A stretch of DNA of 64,000 bases from the NCBI RefSeq assembly GCF_003351045.1, contig NZ_QQZY01000001.1, positions 310,001 to 374,000 of the forward strand. The letters are read 5' to 3'. Below the pieces are notes generated by a model. That model was not told the origin of the DNA. It made no database searches and saw only the letters and a program-made list of their open reading frames with translations. Shown piece after piece: positions 5,931 to 14,051 of the stretch (within the stretch, counting starts at the first letter, position 1; every line of letters begins with the position of its first letter). A program made the translations under genes and the position numbers. Origin of the DNA: Gaiella occulta (GTDB lineage: Bacteria; Actinomycetota; Thermoleophilia; Gaiellales; Gaiellaceae).

Positions 5931-7022
5931 GTGAGCGCCGACGAGTCGACCGCCGCGCCCGAGGCACTCGCCGGCAGGACGCGCAGCCCCCTGCTCCCGT
6001 CGAGAGGCTTCGTTCGGTTCGTCGCCCGTCGGGCCGCCGCGCTCGTGCTGCTCGCGATCGGGATCACGCTCGTCGTCTTTCTCCTCACGCAGGCCGTCCC
6101 CGCCGATCCGGCCGCCTCGAGCCTCGGCGAGCAGGCCGCGGGCGATCCCGAGGCGGTCGCGGCGTTCAGAGAGCACTATGGGCTCGACAAGCCGCTGCCC
6201 CTGCGGTACGCGATCTACCTCAGGCGCCTTGCCCAGGGCGACCTCGGCGAGTCGACGCTGACGCACAACCCGGTGCGGAACGACCTCGGGACGTTCATCC
6301 CGGCGACCGCGGAGCTTGCGCTCTACTCGATCGTCATCGCCGTCGTGATCGGGGTGCTCTTCGGCGTCCTCGCCGCCATGCGGCGCAACCGACCCGTCGA
6401 CCACGCCCTGCGCATCGTGTCGCTCGGCGGCATCTCGATGCCGACGTTCTGGATCGCGCTCGTGTCGCTCTACGTCTTCTTCTATCGCCTCGGCTGGTTC
6501 CCCGGCGGCGGCCGGCTCGGCATCGGGGTCCAGCCGCCGCCGAGCGTCACGGGCCTCTACACCGTCGACGCGCTGCTCGCGGGGCAGTGGTCGACGTTCA
6601 CCGACGCACTCGACCACGTCGCGCTCCCCGCGCTCGTGCTGGCGGCATTCAACGTCAGCCTGCTCACGCGCTACACGCGTTCGGCGGTGCTCGAGGTGAT
6701 CGGCAACGACTACGTCCGCGCGGCGCGCGCAAAGGGCCTTCCCGAGCGGATCGTCGTCATCCGCTACGTGCTGCGGGCCGCGCTGCCCGCGATCGTGACC
6801 GTCATCGGGCTGCTCTTCGCGAACATCCTCACCGGCGCAGTGCTCGTCGAGAACATCTTCTCCTGGCCCGGCATCGGCCAGTACGCGTACCAGAGCGCGA
6901 TCAACCTCGACGTGCAGGCGATCGCGGGTGTGAGCCTGTTCATCGCGGTCGTGTACGTGACGGTCAACTTCGTCGTCGACGTGCTCTACGGGGTCATCGA
7001 CCCGAGGCTCAGGCTGACGTGA
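5931..7022 (+). CDS. peptide-type ABC transporter permease (DppB-like)
   Basis: 363 residues. One N-terminal membrane helix (ALVLLAIGITLVVFLLTQAVPADPA) is followed by the periplasmic loop with the typical GLDKPLPLRYAIYLRRLAQG and LGESTLTHNPV. Five further helices and the BPD permease EAA loop (NDYVRAARAKGLPERIVVIR) follow. It is the first of five genes for a complete importer of the oligopeptide/dipeptide/nickel class; it overlaps the next gene by 4 bp. The substrate is probably a short peptide or a related amino compound, judging from the neighbouring oxidase and M24 peptidase. Confidence 0.93.
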   Translation: MSADESTAAPEALAGRTRSPLLPSRGFVRFVARRAAALVLLAIGITLVVFLLTQAVPADPAASSLGEQAAGDPEAVAAFREHYGLDKPLPLRYAIYLRRLAQGDLGESTLTHNPVRNDLGTFIPATAELALYSIVIAVVIGVLFGVLAAMRRNRPVDHALRIVSLGGISMPTFWIALVSLYVFFYRLGWFPGGGRLGIGVQPPPSVTGLYTVDALLAGQWSTFTDALDHVALPALVLAAFNVSLLTRYTRSAVLEVIGNDYVRAARAKGLPERIVVIRYVLRAALPAIVTVIGLLFANILTGAVLVENIFSWPGIGQYAYQSAINLDVQAIAGVSLFIAVVYVTVNFVVDVLYGVIDPRLRLT

Positions 7023-7900
7023 GCGACGTCGTCGTCTCGGCCGCCGACCGCCGGGCGGCAGCACGGGCGACGCGGCCCGCCTGGGGCCAGCCGCTCGCCC
7101 TCGTCGGTGCGGTGATCGCCGTGGCGTGGGTGCTCATCGCGGTGCTCGCTCCGCTCGTCGCGCCGTACGACCCCCTCGCACAGGACTTCGTCGCGTTCCA
7201 GGGCCCGTCCGGGGCGCATCCGTTCGGAACGGACGAGCTCGGGCGGGATGTCTTCAGCCGCGTGATTTTCGGCGCGCGCCTGTCGATCCCGCTGGCCCTG
7301 CTCCTCGTCGTCCTCGCCGCGAGCATCGGCGGGTTGCTCGGGGCGGTCGCAGGCTACTTCCGCGGGCTCGCGGACGGGGTCGTCATGCGCCTCGCCGACC
7401 TCGTGTTCGCCTTCCCCGCGATCATCCTCGCGATGGTCGTGACGGCGGTACTCGGTCGCGGGGTGCGCAACGCGGTGCTCGCGATCGTCATCGTCGCGTG
7501 GCCCTCGTACGCGCGGGTCGTGCGCGGCCTGGTGCTCTCGATCGGGGATTCCGAGTACGTCCAGTCGTCGCGTCTGCTCGGGGTCTCGTCACGGTCGGCG
7601 CTGTTCCGCGAGGTGCTCCCGAACGTCGCCGGGCCGGTGCTCGTGCTCGCGACGCTCGATCTCGGGACGGCGATCCTCCTCCTCTCGGGGCTCTCGTTCC
7701 TCGGGCTGGGCGCGCAGCCGCCCGACCCCGAGTGGGGCGCGATGGTCTCGACCGGCACCCAGTACTTCCAGTACTGGTGGATGGGCACGTTCCCCGGGCT
7801 CGCGATCTTCACCGCGGTCCTCGCGTTCAACTTCCTCGGCGACAGCCTCCGGGACGTCTTCGACCCGAGGACGGCGCAGGAGGGCCGTCGCATCCGATGA
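7019..7900 (+). CDS. peptide-type ABC transporter permease (DppC-like)
   Basis: 293 residues from GTG 7019, which overlaps the TGA of the preceding permease. Features: an N-terminal helix (LVGAVIAVAWVLIAVLAPLV), the family signature APYDPLAQDF and HPFGTDELGRDVFSRVIFGAR, the EAA loop SEYVQSSRLLGVSSRSALFR, and the C-terminal LSFLGLGAQPPDPEWGAMV. It forms the heterodimeric membrane channel with the DppB-like subunit. ATG of the next gene overlaps its stop. Confidence 0.93.
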   Translation: MSDVVVSAADRRAAARATRPAWGQPLALVGAVIAVAWVLIAVLAPLVAPYDPLAQDFVAFQGPSGAHPFGTDELGRDVFSRVIFGARLSIPLALLLVVLAASIGGLLGAVAGYFRGLADGVVMRLADLVFAFPAIILAMVVTAVLGRGVRNAVLAIVIVAWPSYARVVRGLVLSIGDSEYVQSSRLLGVSSRSALFREVLPNVAGPVLVLATLDLGTAILLLSGLSFLGLGAQPPDPEWGAMVSTGTQYFQYWWMGTFPGLAIFTAVLAFNFLGDSLRDVFDPRTAQEGRRIR

Positions 7901-8868
7901 GCGCGCCTCTGCTCGAAGTCGAGGGCCTATGCGTACAGCTGCCGGCGCGTGGCGGCGCGATCACCGTCGTGGACGGCGTCGACTACGACGTGGCGGAGGG
8001 CGAGGTGTTCGGGGTCGCCGGTGAGAGCGGGAGCGGCAAGACGATGTCGGTGCTCGCCCTGATCGGGCTCCTACCGTCGGGCGCGACCGCGTCCGGACGG
8101 GCGCGCTTCCGTGGCCTCGACCTGCTCACGCTACGCGGCCGAGCGCAGCGGGACGTGCGCGGAGGCGGGATCGGGATGGTCTTCCAGGATCCACTGACCT
8201 CGCTCCACCCCATGCTCTCCATCGGCCAGCAGATCGAGGAGCCGATCCGCCAGCATCTCGGGGTCGGCCGTGCCGCGGCGAGGAAGCGGGCGGCCGACCT
8301 CCTCGAGGCCGTCCGGCTTCCTGACCCCGAGCGCGCTCTTCGGGCCTTCCCGCACCAGTTCTCGGGAGGCATGCGGCAGCGTGTGGCGATCGCGATCGCG
8401 CTCGCCGCCGAGCCCGAGCTCCTCATCGCCGACGAGCCGACGACCGCGCTGGACGTGACGGTGCAGGCGGGCATCATCCGGCTGCTCGACGCCCTGCGAC
8501 GCGAGCGGGGTCTGTCGGTCGTGCTCATCACCCACGACCTCGGTGTGATGTCGGCGATCGCCGACCGCGTCGCGGTGTTCTACGCCGGCCGGGTGGTCGA
8601 GACGGGCCCGCGCGACGATCTGCTGCAGCGCCCCCGTCACCCGTACACCAGGGCGCTCCTCGACGCGCTCCCGCAACCGGAGCGCTCCGCCGATCATCCG
8701 CTCGTCCCCATTGCCGGCGCACCTCCGGCGCCCGCAGCGCTCCCCACCGGGTGTGCGTTCCACCCGCGCTGCGCCCACAGTGTCGCGGAGTGCGAGGCCA
8801 CCGTGCCTCCGCTCGTGCACGACGGCGCCCGCGCGTACGCCTGTCCCGTCGACCCCTTTCACCTATGA
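7897..8868 (+). CDS. peptide-type ABC transporter ATP-binding protein (DppD-like)
   Basis: 323 residues. Walker A GESGSGKT near residue 45, Q-loop MVFQDPLTSLHPM, ABC signature FSGGMRQRVAIAIAL, Walker B LLIADEPTTALD and switch His in LITHDLGVM. The C-terminal oligopeptide-transporter extension is present with the cysteine motif CAFHPRCAHS and later Cys residues. It overlaps both neighbours by 4 bp and would pair with the DppF-like ATPase. Confidence 0.94.
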   Translation: MSAPLLEVEGLCVQLPARGGAITVVDGVDYDVAEGEVFGVAGESGSGKTMSVLALIGLLPSGATASGRARFRGLDLLTLRGRAQRDVRGGGIGMVFQDPLTSLHPMLSIGQQIEEPIRQHLGVGRAAARKRAADLLEAVRLPDPERALRAFPHQFSGGMRQRVAIAIALAAEPELLIADEPTTALDVTVQAGIIRLLDALRRERGLSVVLITHDLGVMSAIADRVAVFYAGRVVETGPRDDLLQRPRHPYTRALLDALPQPERSADHPLVPIAGAPPAPAALPTGCAFHPRCAHSVAECEATVPPLVHDGARAYACPVDPFHL

Positions 8869-9860
8869 GTGTCCTGGAGATCGACGACGTCGAGGTCACG
8901 TACGAGCGCCGCGACCGTACCCGATTCCGCGCCGTCGCGGGCGCGAGCCTCACGGTCGGACGCGGCGAGATCGTCGGGCTGGTCGGCGAGTCGGGCTGCG
9001 GGAAGTCGAGCCTCGCTCGCGCCGCGGTCGGCCTCGTCGCCCCGACGGCGGGGAGCGTCCGCTTCGAGAGCCGCGAGGTGCGGCCGCTGACCCGACGGGC
9101 ACGCCCCAGTGAGTTGACCCGGCTGCAGCTCGTCTTCAAAAACCCGTATTCCTCGCTCAACCCGCGCCGTCGGATCGGCGACCAGGTGGGCGACGCCATC
9201 GCCGTCGCCGGTACCGAGAGCCGGTCGGGCAGGACGGCACGTGTCGCCGAGCTGCTCGAGCTCGTCGGGCTCCCGCCGAGTGCCCAGTCACGCTACCCGC
9301 ACGAGTTCAGCGGGGGGCAGCGCCAGCGCATCGCGATCGCGCGAGCGCTCGCCGCGGACCCGTCGCTGATCGTGCTCGACGAGCCGCTCGCTTCGCTCGA
9401 CGCATCAGCCCAGGCGCAGGTGGCCAACCTCCTGCTCGATCTGTCGCGGCGGCTCTCACTCAGCCTCCTTCTCATCTCGCACGACCTCGCGGTCGTCCAC
9501 CACGTCGCCGACGTCGTCTCGGTGATGTACCTGGGCAAGATCGTCGAGTCGGGCCCGACGCGCGAGGTCTGGGAAGATCCCCGGCACCCGTACACCCAGG
9601 CCCTTATCGGTGCCGTGCCCCACCCGGACGGATCGGGCACGATGCCGGAGGTGCTGCCGGGCGAGGTGCCCGACCCCGCACGGCCCCCGTCGGGCTGCCG
9701 GTTCCATCCGCGCTGCCCGCATGTGATGGACATCTGCCGGTCGCGCGAGCCGCCGCTCGAGCCCGTTGGCGACGACCGTCTCGCAGCCTGCTGGTTGCGC
9801 CACCCTGAGGTCGGGCGCGAGATGTCGACGCTCCCTGTCCCTGCCCACCCACGACCGTGA
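8865..9860 (+). CDS. peptide-type ABC transporter ATP-binding protein (DppF-like)
   Basis: 331 residues from ATG 8865. Walker A GESGCGKSS, Q-loop LVFKNPYSSLNPR (Lys in place of the usual Gln: the common form is VFQxPxxSLNP), signature FSGGQRQRIAIARAL, Walker B LIVLDEPLASLD, switch LISHDLAVVHH, and the C-terminal CRFHPRCPHVMDIC motif. The Q-loop Gln-to-Lys change (nucleotides around 9138-9140, AAA) is unusual, because this Gln normally contacts Mg and couples ATP binding to the channel. The protein is otherwise intact. Confidence 0.92.
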   Translation: MSVLEIDDVEVTYERRDRTRFRAVAGASLTVGRGEIVGLVGESGCGKSSLARAAVGLVAPTAGSVRFESREVRPLTRRARPSELTRLQLVFKNPYSSLNPRRRIGDQVGDAIAVAGTESRSGRTARVAELLELVGLPPSAQSRYPHEFSGGQRQRIAIARALAADPSLIVLDEPLASLDASAQAQVANLLLDLSRRLSLSLLLISHDLAVVHHVADVVSVMYLGKIVESGPTREVWEDPRHPYTQALIGAVPHPDGSGTMPEVLPGEVPDPARPPSGCRFHPRCPHVMDICRSREPPLEPVGDDRLAACWLRHPEVGREMSTLPVPAHPRP

Positions 9861-9889
9861 AGCCCATCCACCAAGAACGGAGGAATCGC

Positions 9890-11500
9890 ATGTCTCGTCC
9901 CTCGACTCGCGTCATGGCGAAGGTGCTGCTCGTCCTCGTCGTGTCGCTCGTCGCAACGACGGCCGCCTTCGCCGCCAAGAGCGGCACGAAGGCCGTGCCA
10001 ACCCTCGTGGTCGACAAGTCGTTCGAGATCAAGACGGCCGACCCGCAGCGGGCGTTCGAGCCGACGGCCTCGATCGTCAACCGCGCCGTGTTCGACACCT
10101 TGTTCACCTACAAAGGCAGCGACGTCGCGCATCCGGTGCCGCTCCTCGTCCAATCGTGGAAGGCGAGCAGCGACGCGAAGACGTTCACCTTCCAGTTGCG
10201 CAAGGACGTCCGGTTCGCGGACGGCACCCCGCTCACCTCGGCCGACGTCGTCTTCTCGCTCCGCCGCCTCGTCAGACTCAAGGGCAACCCGTCGTTCCTG
10301 CTCGACGGGGTAACGGTCAGCGCCGCAGGCAAGTACAGGGTCCTGATGCGCTCGGCGAACGCCAACTCGGCGCTCCCGGCGATCCTCGCGAACACCTCGC
10401 TCTCGATCGTCAACTCGAAGCTCGTCAAGAAGAACGGTGGCACGGACGCGGCGGACGCCGACAAGACGGACAAGGCCGAGCAGTGGTTCAACTCGCCGAA
10501 GTCGCTGGGCGCCGGCAGCGGCCCGTACGTGCTCAAGCAGTACAGCACAAGCTCGCAGATCGTCCTCGCCCCGAACCCGAAGTACTGGGGCCAGAGCAAG
10601 CCGGCGTTCTCGAGCGTCGTCGTCCGCAACATGATCGCCCCCACCCAGCTGATCAACGTCCAGCGCGGGAAGTACGAGGTGGCGATCGACCTGTCCGCGC
10701 AGCAGGCGCAGACGATCCAGGGAAGCAAGAGCCTGAGCGTCCTCACGACCCCCTCCACCTGGGTGTTCTTCCTCTTCGCGAACAACGACCCGAAGGTCTC
10801 CGGGTTCGCATCGAACAAGAACTTCCAGCGGGGTGTCCGCTACGCACTCGACTACAAGGCGATCGCGGGCGTCGCCGGTCCGGGAGCGATCCAGGCCCCG
10901 GGGATCATCCCGTCCATGTTCCTCGGTGCCCTGCCTCAGAGCTCGGCGGTCAAGCAGGACCTGGCGAAGGCGAAGGCCGCGTTCGCGGCGTCCGGCCTCG
11001 CCGACCAGAAGATCACGCTCGAGTTTCCGAGCAGCCTGACGATCAACGGCGTGCTCTTCGACAGCCTTGCCCAGAAGGTCCAGGCCAACCTGCAGGCGGC
11101 CGGCCTCAACGTCGAGCTCGCGGGCGCGCCGGTCGGGACGTGGCTCCAGCGCTACCGCGACGGAAAGATGCCGTTCGGCCTCTCGCTCTGGGGGCCCGAC
11201 TACCCGGATCCCTCCGACTACCTCGCGTTCTTGCCGGGCGAGCTCGTCGGGCTCCGCGCCGGCTGGCCCGCCGGGTCCGAGAAGACGGTCGAGGCGCTCG
11301 GGGCGACCGCCCGCGTGACGACGAACGACGCGGCGCGCGAAAGGCTCTACCAGACGATCCAGAAGCGGCTGAACGCCTACGGGCCGTTCTTCCCGCTGCT
11401 CCAGCCGACGCAGGTCTTCGTCGCCACGAAGGATCTCGCGACGGCGAAGTTCAACTCGGTCTACTCGATCGACGTCACCCAGACGAAGCCAAAGGGCTGA
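9890..11500 (+). CDS. extracellular solute-binding protein, family 5
   Basis: 536 residues from ATG 9890, chosen because AACGGAGGAA lies just upstream and a signal peptide follows (VMAKVLLVLVVSLVATTAAF ending in an A-F-A-A cleavage region). No lipobox Cys is evident. SBP_bac_5 features: the TADPQRAFEPTASIVNRAVF N-domain, FQLRKDVRFADGTPLTSADV, GSGPYVLKQY, and DYPDPSDYLAFLPG near the end. It delivers the substrate to the permease pair. It is the last gene before a strong hairpin. Confidence 0.92.
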   Translation: MSRPSTRVMAKVLLVLVVSLVATTAAFAAKSGTKAVPTLVVDKSFEIKTADPQRAFEPTASIVNRAVFDTLFTYKGSDVAHPVPLLVQSWKASSDAKTFTFQLRKDVRFADGTPLTSADVVFSLRRLVRLKGNPSFLLDGVTVSAAGKYRVLMRSANANSALPAILANTSLSIVNSKLVKKNGGTDAADADKTDKAEQWFNSPKSLGAGSGPYVLKQYSTSSQIVLAPNPKYWGQSKPAFSSVVVRNMIAPTQLINVQRGKYEVAIDLSAQQAQTIQGSKSLSVLTTPSTWVFFLFANNDPKVSGFASNKNFQRGVRYALDYKAIAGVAGPGAIQAPGIIPSMFLGALPQSSAVKQDLAKAKAAFAASGLADQKITLEFPSSLTINGVLFDSLAQKVQANLQAAGLNVELAGAPVGTWLQRYRDGKMPFGLSLWGPDYPDPSDYLAFLPGELVGLRAGWPAGSEKTVEALGATARVTTNDAARERLYQTIQKRLNAYGPFFPLLQPTQVFVATKDLATAKFNSVYSIDVTQTKPKG

Positions 11501-11506
11501 GTCTCC

Positions 11507-11544
11507 GTGCGAGGGGCCGCGGCACACGCCGCGGCCCCTCGCAC
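11507..11544. terminator. strong bidirectional terminator-type hairpin
   Basis: GTGCGAGGGGCCGCGGC (11507-11523), loop ACAC, and its exact reverse complement (11528-11544) form a 17-bp perfect stem. It lies between the convergent ends of the solute-binding protein gene (stop 11500) and the M24 peptidase gene (stop 11553). There is no T-tract in either direction. Confidence 0.75.
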
Positions 11545-11552
11545 GACACCGC

Positions 11553-12686
11553 TCAGCGGTTGCAGACGAGCGCGTCGGGGTACTCGTTCAGCACCCGCCC
11601 GCCCCGCTCGTCGCACACGATGATGTTCTCGATCCGGACGCTGAAGGCGTTCGGAACGATGATCGAGGGCTCGTCCGTGAAGGTCATGCCCGCCTCGAGC
11701 GGCGTCTCGTCCTCGGACGAGACGAACGGGCGCTCGTGCACGTCAAGCCCGATGCCGTGTCCCATGCGGTGGCGGAAGTGAGGCCCGAGCCCCGCCTCCT
11801 CGATCGGCGCACGGCACGCCGCGTCGACCTCGCGCGCGAGCGCGCCCGGACGGCACGCGGCACGGCCCGCTTCGTAGGCGGCGAGCATGACGTCGTAGGC
11901 GTCCAGGAGCTCCTGCGAGGACTCGCCGGCGACGACGGTTCGTCCGAAGTCCGAGCAGTACCCGTCCACGACGCCACCGAAGTCGAACATCACCGACATC
12001 CCCTCGGGCATCGGGACGCGCGCCGTGCCTGTCGAGGAGTCAAGGCTGTCGGGGTCGAGCCCGGTGAAGACGTGCGTCGCGAACGAGGGCGTGCGGGAGC
12101 CTGCCAGCCGCAGCTGGTACTCCACCTCCTCGACGAGCTCCGCCATGCTGACGCCAGGCTGGACGCGCGGCGTCACGGCCTCCATCGCCCGCTCGACCGT
12201 CCGGCATGCGCGGCCCATCGCCTCGAGCTCCTCGGGCGTCTTGACCCGGCGGAGCTCGTTGACGAGCGACGAACCGGTCCGGAGCCGGTCGAATCCGAAG
12301 ATCCGGCCCAGGTTGAGCGTCGTCTCGGCCCACACGCGGTCGCCGATCGCCACCGCGGAGGCCTGGCCGAGGCCCTTCGCGACCCGCTCGAAGACCGCGA
12401 ACCCATCGTCCGTCTCGTTCACGACGACGATCTCGCCGTCCGGCTTGACCGGGAGGTCGAAGGCCGCCACCATGCGCGGGAGGACGAGCACGGGATCGGC
12501 GTCGGGGCGGAAGAAGCCGCCGGCTACCCATCCGTGCGCGTAGGAGCTCTGCCCGAAGAACGGGACCCCGCGCTCCACGCCCGAGAGGTACTCGAGATCG
12601 GCCGAGAGGCCGAGGAAGAGGATGTCGACGCCCTCGGCGCGCATCCGGTCGGAGAGGCGTCGGCGACGCTCGGCGTAGTGGAACAT
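11553..12686 (-). CDS. M24 family metallopeptidase (Xaa-Pro aminopeptidase/creatinase fold)
   Basis: 377 residues. An N-terminal creatinase-type domain (about 1-130, starting MFHYAERRRRLSDRMRAEG) is followed by the pita-bread catalytic domain. Metal ligands are visible: Asp in MFDFGGVVDG, Asp in YCSDFGRTV, His in RMGHGIGLDVHE, Glu in TFTDEPSIIV and Glu in SVRIENIIV. It would cleave an N-terminal X-Pro bond or, as creatinase-like enzymes do, another C-N bond. Placement directly after the importer suggests it acts on the imported compound. Confidence 0.88.
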   Translation of the reverse strand: MFHYAERRRRLSDRMRAEGVDILFLGLSADLEYLSGVERGVPFFGQSSYAHGWVAGGFFRPDADPVLVLPRMVAAFDLPVKPDGEIVVVNETDDGFAVFERVAKGLGQASAVAIGDRVWAETTLNLGRIFGFDRLRTGSSLVNELRRVKTPEELEAMGRACRTVERAMEAVTPRVQPGVSMAELVEEVEYQLRLAGSRTPSFATHVFTGLDPDSLDSSTGTARVPMPEGMSVMFDFGGVVDGYCSDFGRTVVAGESSQELLDAYDVMLAAYEAGRAACRPGALAREVDAACRAPIEEAGLGPHFRHRMGHGIGLDVHERPFVSSEDETPLEAGMTFTDEPSIIVPNAFSVRIENIIVCDERGGRVLNEYPDALVCNR

Positions 12687-13169
12687 GGGCCGATCCTACC
12701 CGGCGGTGATCGGGTCGGGATCCCGCAGCTCACGTCGATGCGGCCTGTCACGGTGTTGGGGCTGCGAACCACCTACGACATCCGCCGGCTCGTCTTCGAG
12801 AGCGCCGGCCAGGACGGGACGAGCTCGGCGGGAGGCGGCATCGCGGCGATCTCCGCGGCGATGCCGCGGGCCCGCCCGCGCGAGGAATGTTCCTCTCCAG
12901 GAGCGCGACGACCGCTGCGCGAGCGGCCTCTGCCGTCGGCTCGTCCGGCATCGGAACCTGCACCGCACCGGGCGACCTGCACGGCCTCGGTCTGGAGGCG
13001 CGGCGGGCTGTTCGCGCTCGCCGCCGCGAAGGCCGGAGCGGCGCTCGACGAGCGACCCCGCGGGCACCTCGCCACCGTGGCCGCCGACCGGGACGGGCCG
13101 CCGACCGGCGGTGGCGAGAAGCGTCCGCGCACGTGGAGGTGAACGTGCGGCGGCCGGTGTCCGCGGGGT
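12687..13169. other. 483-bp interval without a convincing gene
   Basis: Short fragments on the minus strand look faintly protein-like (MPDEPTAEAARAAVVALLER, then in another frame GIAAEIAAMPPPAELVPSWP), separated by a frame change. They may be a decayed gene, but no family is recognisable and no start signal is seen. A small inverted repeat GGCATCGC (12837-12844)/GCGATGCC (12858-12865) is present. No RNA gene seen. Confidence 0.3.
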
Positions 13170-13802
13170 CTAGCCGGTCGGCTGCCGCGTCGTGCGGAGG
13201 TACGGCTTCACGGTCTCGTAGCCGGGGAAGCGCTCCGCCGCTTCCTCGTCGCTGACGGCCGTGGTGATGATCACGTCCTCGCCCTGGCGCCAGTCCGCCG
13301 GGGTTGCGACCTTGTGCTTGGCGGTCAGCTGCAGCGAGTCGATCGTGCGCAGGATCTCGCCGAAGTCGCGGCCGGTGGCGGCGGGATACGTGAGCGTCAG
13401 CTTCACCTTCTTGTCCGGTCCGATCACGAACACCGAGCGCACGGTCGTCGTGTCGCTCGCGTTGGGATGGATCATCCCGTACAGATCGGCAACCGTCCGA
13501 TCGGGATCGGCGACGAGGGGGAAGTTCAGCTTGTGGCCGGTCACGTCCTCGATGTCGCCGGCCCACTCCCGGTGCGAGCCGAGCGGGTCGACGCTGAGCC
13601 CGACGACCTTCGTGTCGCGCTTCTCGAACTCCTCCTTCAGCGCCGCCACTCTCCCGAGCTCGGTCGTGCAGACCGGCGTGAAGTCGGCCGGATGGGAGAA
13701 CAGGACGCCCCAGGAATCCCCGAGGAAGTCGTGGAAGCTGATCGTGCCCTCCGTCGACTCCGCGGTGAAGTCCGGGGCCTCGTCACCAAGCTGGATGCTC
13801 AT
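13170..13802 (-). CDS. 1-Cys peroxiredoxin (Prx6/AhpC-TSA family)
   Basis: 210 residues. The peroxidatic cysteine is Cys45 in the motif SHPADFTPVCTTELG. No other Cys occurs in the chain, so this is a 1-Cys enzyme. Prx6-type features: VVGLSVDPLGSHREWAGDIE, FPLVADPDRTVADLYGMI, RSVFVIGPDKKVKLTLTYPA and the C-terminal arm GETWRQ-like TPADWRQGEDVII. It reduces H2O2 and organic hydroperoxides with an external thiol. It has its own near-consensus promoter about 170 nt upstream, which suggests regulated expression, and is not in an operon with neighbours. Confidence 0.93.
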   Translation of the reverse strand: MSIQLGDEAPDFTAESTEGTISFHDFLGDSWGVLFSHPADFTPVCTTELGRVAALKEEFEKRDTKVVGLSVDPLGSHREWAGDIEDVTGHKLNFPLVADPDRTVADLYGMIHPNASDTTTVRSVFVIGPDKKVKLTLTYPAATGRDFGEILRTIDSLQLTAKHKVATPADWRQGEDVIITTAVSDEEAAERFPGYETVKPYLRTTRQPTG

Positions 13803-13978
13803 TCGCTTCTCCTCGTCGTGTTGCGGTGTGGGCGGGCAGGGGCTCGTCGAGAACTGGCAGTCGTCGTCTCCCGTGTGCGCGGTCAGCGGCTTCGGTGCCG
13901 GCGGCCGGGTCGTGCACGGCTGGGATGAGCGGGTCCATCGCTGCGAGCGCTCCTCGGATCGACCTGACGAAGTCCTGG

Positions 13979-14007
13979 ATTCTAGCCCCCATTACTTCAC
14001 TTGTCAA
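13979..14007 (-). promoter_or_regulatory. near-consensus sigma70 promoter for the peroxiredoxin gene
   Basis: On the minus strand TTGACA (14002-14007), a 17-bp spacer and TAGAAT (13979-13984) match the vegetative consensus almost perfectly. The surrounding 14000-14040 is the most AT-rich patch nearby. The -35 box overlaps ACTTTGACAAGT, a palindrome-like site, next to repeated AAGTGA motifs, so a repressor or activator site may overlap. Predicted start near 13972 gives a leader of about 170 nt before the ATG at 13802. Confidence 0.75.
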
Positions 14008-14051
14008 AGTCACTTCTATGATTGTAGTTTTACGACTTTACGCGCGACCGC

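Noticed and set aside
13783-14013. 76-codon minus-strand ORF before the peroxiredoxin
   Set aside because: It starts upstream of the strong promoter (predicted start about 13972), so that promoter would not transcribe its start codon, and it overlaps the peroxiredoxin start. After the first 20 residues it is low-complexity. No family match.
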